Shown piece after piece: positions 47,980 to 52,650 of a stretch of DNA of 52,650 nucleotides. Source of the stretch: Cerasicoccus arenae (GTDB lineage Bacteria; Verrucomicrobiota; Verrucomicrobiia; Opitutales; Cerasicoccaceae); NCBI RefSeq assembly GCF_014651635.1, contig NZ_BMXG01000028.1, positions 1 through 52,650 on the forward strand, given 5' to 3'. The notes under the pieces are model-generated. The model saw only the letters and a list, made by a program, of their open reading frames with translations, made no database searches and was not told the DNA's origin. The position numbers were made by a program, and so were the translations under genes. Numbering within the stretch: the first letter of the stretch is position 1; each line of letters opens with the position of its first letter.

Positions 47980-50337
47980 TTACATCTGCGATTTGGCGGT
48001 ATCGCGTTGGATCGCAATCTTACGCAGAATGAGTCTCACATTGCGTGCAATGATCGGCTTGCCTATTGATTCCACACTGCTGCGCGCAAGCGATGTCGCG
48101 CCTTCCTTATTCTGTGGCCCATGCTCACTAAGGAGAACGATCTGGGACGATTGATTCTCTAGCCCTGCTTGGCCCGCATTAATAATTTCCACCATCTCGC
48201 TGATCGAAAATTCCTTTAAATCGTCATCCACCAAGATGATGTCGTAGCAGTTGTCCTGCATGTGACTAATGGCCTCGATCGCATCGTAATGAAGAGTAAG
48301 TTCGTAACCGAGGTTAGCCAAGATTCGCTCAATGATTTCCCCAGCGGACACCGCTGAACAAAGCAGAATGATCCTCATTGGAAAGATTTGCGCAAAACGC
48401 AGATCCTCAATTTCTTCATACAGAGGATTTATCGGATAATCTTGTGCCTCTTGGGCGTTTTCTTGGGTCGGCAATGTGAAATAAAATGTGGAGCCTTCGT
48501 TGAGATTGCTCTCGGCCCAAATACGCCCTTGCCAAAGCTCAACGATCCGCCGGCAAATCGCCAAGCCCAAGCCAGTCCCGCCAAAACGACGCGTGGACGA
48601 CGAATCCAGCTGGGTAAATGACTGAAATAGCTTGTCCTGGTCGCAATCCTCGATGCCGATACCGGTATCCTTTACTGCGAAAAGCAACTCACAGCGTAAA
48701 GGAGGACCCTGTGGCATGGGCTTGGCGCTAACGATGACCTTTACCCCCCCCTCTCGCGTAAATTTAAGGGCATTGGCCGTTAAGTTCAGTAGCACCTGCC
48801 GCAGTTCCGTGTAATCCGAGAAAATGTGGCGCGGGGTCGCAGGCATTAGCTCCACTTCAAACGTTAAATCCTTCTCTTGTGCTTCGGCCTGAGTAACTTC
48901 CTGGATTTCGTGGAGCAGCGCCATGATGTCCGTCTCCTGTTCTTTTAAAGACACTTGCCCGGCCTCTAGGCGGCTGTAGTTGAGGACGTTGCTAATCAGT
49001 TCGAGTAGATTAAATGCATTGGCCTTGATAATATTGACCAGCTCCGTTTGCTCATCATCCTCCAGCGACTCCATGAGCAAATCGGCAAATCCAATGATGG
49101 AATTCATCGGTGTGCGTACCTCATGGCTCATCACCGCAAGAAATTCGTCCTTACTGCGATTAGCCGCATGTGCAGATTCCCGCGACTGCTTAAGCTCCTC
49201 TTCGATTTGGATTTGTTCGGTGATATCTTCAATAATCGAAGCAAACCCAACAACATTCCCCTTTTCGTCAATCAGCGACGTATTGTTCCAATCGCACACG
49301 ATCGAACGTCCGTCTCGGGTAATGTTTCGATTACTACTACGATTTCCTCCCTTACGCTCACGCATTAGGCTAAACATCCGACGACACTCATCAATGAAAT
49401 CATGTTGGATGAGGATCGTAAACGGTTGGCCGATGGCCTCTTTTTGACTAAAACCGAAAATGTCCTCCGCTGATTTATTCCATGCGCGGATATTGCCATC
49501 CAATCCCCATTCAACAAAGCCTAACGGCATCCGCTCGATAAAGAAAGTCAGCCGCTGATAGGCCTCACGTTTTTCGCCCTCGACCCGACGACGCAGGCTG
49601 ATGTCTCGGCAACAACAGATCACTCCAATAATATCATTCTGACCATTTTTTTCCAAGCTGAGTGAAAGATGTATCGGCAAAAACGTCCCATCTCGGCGTT
49701 TTATATCTGTCTCAAATTGATGGCGATCATGGATCAAGAGCGGCTCCAACATCTTATGTAGATGGAAATCATTAGCTGTGCCTTGCTGAAAAATTAAGGT
49801 CAATGGTTGCCCAATGGCTTCGTCTTGATTGAAACCAAACATTGACTCAGCTCGCTGATTCCAAGCTTTGATGGAACCGTTCAAATCCGTAACGATGATC
49901 GCCATGGAGACCTGATCGAGCATACGCATTTGCTGCCCCAGCGCATTCTCCTCAATTTGCAGTCTGCGCCGAGTCGCTGTTAGCTGGCTTAACGCAGAAA
50001 AAGCAGGTGCCATAGCAGACGTCTGTTCGTCTTTGATCAGGCAATCACAGATTTCTACAACCACTGGCGAATCTGAGCCATGCGAAAGACCAAGTATTGC
50101 TGTTGAAAAGCGAGCTTTCTGCAGTTCCTTCAGCAATGCTTCGGGCAAATCATTGCATTGGAGCAACACGATAACTGGTGCTCCATTTTGTTCGCACCTC
50201 ATCGCTTGCGAGAGGCTCATCGAATCTGCTGGGCACCTCTGGCAATCACAAGACTTACAGCCACAAAGGCATAGCGCCTCTAACCATTCCCCAACCAGTA
50301 TTAGCTTCGGAGAGTTGCCTTTAGTTGCTTCGCCCAT
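47980..50337 (-). CDS. Hybrid sensor histidine kinase with two PAS domains and degenerate receiver
   Basis: A 785-aa protein from ATG 50337; a TTG at 50385 with AGGA upstream would add 16 residues. Order: Cys-rich N-terminal domain (six Cys at residues 23-35: C-x-C-x-C-x-x-C-x-C-x-x-C), PAS1 near 145-265 (IIVTDLNGSIKAWNQRAESMFG), PAS2 near 275-390, HisKA with SHEVRTPMNSIIGF, then the HATPase (NLTANALKF, DTGIGI, RFGGTGLGLAICRRIV). It ends with a receiver-like domain (YDIILVDDDLKE). That receiver lacks the acidic pair at its start (ILLCSAVSAGE), so its phosphorylation is doubtful. No transmembrane segment is visible, so it is cytosolic and may sense redox or metal. The partner regulator is unknown. 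Confidence 0.88.
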   Translation of the reverse strand: MGEATKGNSPKLILVGEWLEALCLCGCKSCDCQRCPADSMSLSQAMRCEQNGAPVIVLLQCNDLPEALLKELQKARFSTAILGLSHGSDSPVVVEICDCLIKDEQTSAMAPAFSALSQLTATRRRLQIEENALGQQMRMLDQVSMAIIVTDLNGSIKAWNQRAESMFGFNQDEAIGQPLTLIFQQGTANDFHLHKMLEPLLIHDRHQFETDIKRRDGTFLPIHLSLSLEKNGQNDIIGVICCCRDISLRRRVEGEKREAYQRLTFFIERMPLGFVEWGLDGNIRAWNKSAEDIFGFSQKEAIGQPFTILIQHDFIDECRRMFSLMRERKGGNRSSNRNITRDGRSIVCDWNNTSLIDEKGNVVGFASIIEDITEQIQIEEELKQSRESAHAANRSKDEFLAVMSHEVRTPMNSIIGFADLLMESLEDDEQTELVNIIKANAFNLLELISNVLNYSRLEAGQVSLKEQETDIMALLHEIQEVTQAEAQEKDLTFEVELMPATPRHIFSDYTELRQVLLNLTANALKFTREGGVKVIVSAKPMPQGPPLRCELLFAVKDTGIGIEDCDQDKLFQSFTQLDSSSTRRFGGTGLGLAICRRIVELWQGRIWAESNLNEGSTFYFTLPTQENAQEAQDYPINPLYEEIEDLRFAQIFPMRIILLCSAVSAGEIIERILANLGYELTLHYDAIEAISHMQDNCYDIILVDDDLKEFSISEMVEIINAGQAGLENQSSQIVLLSEHGPQNKEGATSLARSSVESIGKPIIARNVRLILRKIAIQRDTAKSQM

Positions 50338-50502
50338 ATCTAGGCAATTCACTCTATTGTAAAAAAAATGTTTGTCGATGCTCAATCTGTCCTAGGATGA
50401 TGCTCAATATGAATACATTTCCAGAAGCCAGCAAGAGTTGGCACGTGAGGTGCTGAATATCATTCGAAGGCGGCTTCGCTACTGCGATAGCCACCAATTG
50501 TA

Positions 50503-50541
50503 AAAGGGGTCGACGTTTCGGGGTTTCCGTCGGCCCCTTCT
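50503..50541 (-). terminator. Rho-independent terminator downstream of the secreted protein gene
   Basis: Stem AAGGGG-T-CGACG/CGTCG-G-CCCCTT with a 12-base loop. On the minus strand it is followed by T4. It ends about 90 bp after the stop of the minus-strand gene at 50628; the spacer between it and the kinase holds nothing else I recognise. Confidence 0.55.
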
Positions 50542-50627
50542 TACTATTCAAATAGATCTGCTACACCTAAACTTGGTCTTGAATACACGGTATGAGGCGT
50601 CCCACGTAATGCTTGAAGCACACTAGG

Positions 50628-51500
50628 TTAGCTGTCTTCGGAAAGCATTAGCGTTGCCGAGGCAGAAGCACCCGATAACCAAAGCTTAAAGCTATACTTC
50701 GTCGCCCCCGCAGGCACATCAAGTGATCCAGCGTCGACGACTTCGGATCTAGCTGTCGTAATATCCTGAAGAATATCTACGTGACCTAGGTAGGAACCGC
50801 TGTCAGACCAGAAAATCATTTGTAGAGAAAAAGCGCTGCTGGGTGCAACATCCTCTATATCTATTTTCAGACGGGAAGCATCCTTCAGGCTAAATCGCTT
50901 CTGAGTCAATATGCTGCTCGTTTGCCCTGAACCAGCTTGCTCTAGAATCAGACTACCACTTTCCAACTGGCTAACTGAAATAGTATCACTGCTTTCAAAA
51001 TCATCTTTGGTGAGAAACGGTAGGTTTTGTACCCCACGAATGATCTTGATGGATTCAATACTCAAGCTTGGCATGTCCGCCTCAATCCAAATTTTCAGCT
51101 CGTACTGCGGACCAGCTTCCTTAACCTTATCACTGCAACTAACGCGAAAAATTGCCTCATTCTTGGCAGATGTCGCTTTGCCTATAGTGGTTGTTTCAAG
51201 AAAATCGCCAGATGCATCAAACCAGTTGAGTTGAAAGACTAGGTTACCTCCACGAAGCACATAACGGATATCCAAAACATCGCCATCCTCATAGCGGATA
51301 CGCTCCTGCGGAACAAGCCAAACGCTACTGGCCAATGATTTGACCCGAAGCTCACCATCTGCCTTGCCAAGCTTTGCCTCCCGCGCGACATCCCATTTAT
51401 CAATTGCTAACGGAATCGTAATTGATTCTGCGGAACATACTGTAGCGGTTAGTAGTGTAAAAACAAGAAAGGCTAATAAATGTGCGGGCGTAGTTTTCAT
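50628..51500 (-). CDS. Secreted protein of unknown function
   Basis: A 290-aa protein from ATG 51500, which starts a clean signal peptide (KTTPAHLLAFLVFTLLTATVCSA); the longer frame reaching 51545 runs into the end of the preceding gene. The mature part appears as two related halves: LVFQLNWFDASGDFLETTTI with YELKIWIEADMPSLSIESIKI, and FSLQMIFWSDSGSYLGHVDI with YSFKLWLSGASASATLML. Each has a strand, a W-x-D/S-x-S-G turn and a K-x-W-x strand, like carbohydrate-binding beta-sandwiches, but no family was identified. It follows the prepilin-like gene by 10 bp and probably works with it at the cell surface. Confidence 0.65.
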   Translation of the reverse strand: MKTTPAHLLAFLVFTLLTATVCSAESITIPLAIDKWDVAREAKLGKADGELRVKSLASSVWLVPQERIRYEDGDVLDIRYVLRGGNLVFQLNWFDASGDFLETTTIGKATSAKNEAIFRVSCSDKVKEAGPQYELKIWIEADMPSLSIESIKIIRGVQNLPFLTKDDFESSDTISVSQLESGSLILEQAGSGQTSSILTQKRFSLKDASRLKIDIEDVAPSSAFSLQMIFWSDSGSYLGHVDILQDITTARSEVVDAGSLDVPAGATKYSFKLWLSGASASATLMLSEDS

Positions 51501-51510
51501 TGGTTTCAGA

Positions 51511-52206
51511 TTAAGGTTTCCATTTCCAGGGGTCTTTGGGATCACCGTTGTAATCAGTATCCGCCCGGTAGTGGTCGATTTCTTCCTTGCTCATAAAGGC
51601 GACACTGCCGTCGGCCATGCAGTAGTGTGCCCCAGTATTACGGTAAAAATTATAGGTTTCGGCATTCAGTCCTTCGAATTCAGCGACTCCAGTTACGGCC
51701 CCTGAATTCTCAATCGCACCTCCGAAATTCTCCCCGACAAGCATTACCGTTGGTGGCACCATCATAGCGGTGCTCGGCTGTTCGGTACGATTCTTGGGCC
51801 ACGGGCTGTGGTATCCGTTCTGAAGAAATGTGTAAGTCGCCGAATTAACGGCGTAACTGCGGGGTGTGCCTTCCAAGCGCCGCTCAAAATCATCTGCTGG
51901 CGCATGAAAAATTTCTTTGGGTAAAAACTCGTCCTCAATCAGCACCCCACTCCAGTCAAGATTGCGCTCAGCGTCGTACTGTTGAGGCAAAAGGCCGCTA
52001 TTGCTCTGTGAATAAAGATGCAGGCCCATTACGATCTGGCGGATATTACTCGCGGAAACTGTCTTATCCCGTGCAAGGCCAACTCCACTCAGTGCAACTA
52101 GGGCAATAGTGCCCAATATCCCGATAACAGCTACGCAAACAAGTAACTCAACCAATGAAAAAGCAGGGCTGAAGGTTTTTTTAAATCGTTCAGATTTTTT
52201 ATACAT
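51511..52206 (-). CDS. Prepilin-type N-terminal cleavage/methylation protein
   Basis: A 231-aa pseudopilin-like protein. The N-terminus SPAFSLVELLVCVAVIGILGTIAL is the prepilin peptidase site and hydrophobic helix; the residue before Phe is Ala rather than the usual Gly, with Glu at +5. The C-terminal GAHYCMADGSVAFMSKEEI is the H-x-x-x-x-D-G-S-V motif of the large verrucomicrobial/planctomycetal DUF1559-like family. About 170 residues of mostly beta/turn sequence lie between. ATG at 52206. Its function is probably in secretion or surface display. The secreted-protein gene follows on the same strand. Confidence 0.85.
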   Translation of the reverse strand: MYKKSERFKKTFSPAFSLVELLVCVAVIGILGTIALVALSGVGLARDKTVSASNIRQIVMGLHLYSQSNSGLLPQQYDAERNLDWSGVLIEDEFLPKEIFHAPADDFERRLEGTPRSYAVNSATYTFLQNGYHSPWPKNRTEQPSTAMMVPPTVMLVGENFGGAIENSGAVTGVAEFEGLNAETYNFYRNTGAHYCMADGSVAFMSKEEIDHYRADTDYNGDPKDPWKWKP

Positions 52207-52552
52207 AGGGATGAGGGTTTTTATGCCATTATAACCAAAATACTATGAAAATCAAAGTTATGAGGCAAACTACGAGCTAAAGTTTAATTATCTGATTTCA
52301 GACTACTCCTTCCAGCAGCAACAGAAAAGCATGCCACAACTTTACGTAAAGTTTCTGTTAACACATGTGCTCCATGGTCTAGGCAAGTCAGTACATTTTG
52401 AATGGGGAGTTTTCCTGAGATGGTGAATCCGACATAGCTCACATCGTTCTCGCGCCAAGTGGCAGAAACGTAACGACTTGCTACTGCACAGGCGTTCCAT
52501 TCGGATTTGCATAAAATACATGAAGCCAGCCTGAAGGTTTCTCAGAGGGCGT
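52207..52552. other. Intergenic stretch before the transposase
   Basis: 346 bp with no supported gene or RNA. A/T-rich near 52210-52300 where the prepilin-like gene's promoter should lie. The last bases (from about 52543) may be the terminal inverted repeat of the insertion sequence. Confidence 0.5.
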
Positions 52553-52650
52553 CTAAAAATTCTTCTTGTTTGGGATTCGTTTGATCATGAGTCGCGTCAT
52601 GGCGATATGAATCATCGCCACAGACGAGTCGGTGTTTGTTTCGTAGTCCT
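52543..52650. mobile_element. End of an IS5-like insertion sequence
   Basis: The window ends inside an insertion sequence, seen from its transposase C-terminus. The outer boundary is a guess: CAGAGGGCGTCTAAAAAT, just outside the stop codon, resembles the G-A/T-rich ends of IS5-group elements. The partner repeat is outside the window. Confidence 0.45.
52553..52650 (-). CDS. IS5-family DDE transposase, C-terminal fragment (cut by window edge)
   Basis: Only the last 32 codons are present: DYETNTDSSVAMIHIAMTRL, then MIKRIPNKKNF and a TAG stop at 52553. IS5-group transposases end in this way, with a D-Y-E...A-x-I-x-I-A-M-x-R-x-M-x-R-R-x pattern. The catalytic residues lie outside. A repeated element at a contig end is a common cause of assembly breaks. 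Confidence 0.8.
   Translation of the reverse strand, partial: DYETNTDSSVAMIHIAMTRLMIKRIPNKKNF

Overview
The window looks like a piece of a marine Verrucomicrobiota chromosome, most likely Opitutia/Puniceicoccales. The pointers are a PEP-CTERM protein, a cytoplasmic sulfatase, an H-x-x-x-x-DGSV prepilin-like protein, FG-GAP secreted proteins, a GlmU-like beta-helix protein and a contiguous nuo cluster. This placement is inferred from gene content, not from a search. The right edge cuts an IS5-type transposase and the left edge cuts a long gene at a C10 run, which is how contig ends often look.

Layout. 1-3566 (minus): PEP-CTERM protein, a GNAT-like protein started 3 bp after it, and a long AlkP-fold/TPR protein that leaves the window at position 1. 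3819-6371 (plus): a Ski2-like helicase. 6399-10015: two small regulated modules, ArsR regulator <> flavin oxidoreductase + SDR, and Rrf2 regulator <> MscS channel. Each module has a clear palindromic operator candidate in its divergent spacer. 10456-15498: gyrB-gyrA. 15516-24331: DnaQ-like exonuclease plus sulfatase, hisN-type phosphatase, beta-helix protein, tRNA-Pro(CGG), a tiny membrane protein, a nucleoside deoxyribosyltransferase-like protein, and a Tat-exported PhoX-like protein. 22043-26997 (minus): three secreted proteins in one operon (HtrA-like protease without PDZ, an unknown protein, an eight-repeat FG-GAP protein). 27089-27869: dodecin and 3-methyladenine glycosylase. 27876-41806 (minus): thirteen nuo genes, B to N, with no nuoA. 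42030-47979: ppnP, a thioredoxin-like Rdx protein, an HSL-type hydrolase with DAHP synthase, ygfZ with a coupled small gene, HU, galactokinase. 47980-52206 (minus): a hybrid histidine kinase, a secreted protein and a prepilin-like protein.

How it works together. Complex I (nuoB-N) would couple NADH oxidation to ion pumping, but its NuoA subunit must come from elsewhere. The sulfatase, galactokinase and secreted proteins fit growth on sulfated algal polysaccharides. The rest is housekeeping: gyrase, HU, aromatic amino acid entry, nucleotide salvage, base repair.

Most unusual signals. (1) Twelve C-homopolymers of 8-10 on the plus strand against no G-run of 8 or more that I could find; three C10 tracts lie in frame in a single 222-aa exonuclease gene. 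(2) Two equal ArsR operator candidates 51 bp apart, one beside each start codon. (3) A near-perfect 14-bp-arm palindrome touching the Rrf2 start. (4) A kinase whose N-terminus holds six Cys in 13 residues. (5) The AlkP-fold/TPR protein whose leading metal-ligand Asp appears replaced and whose sequence reaches GLP, the opening of a sulfotransferase P-loop, exactly where a C10 tract begins. I did not find a complete, clearly new system.
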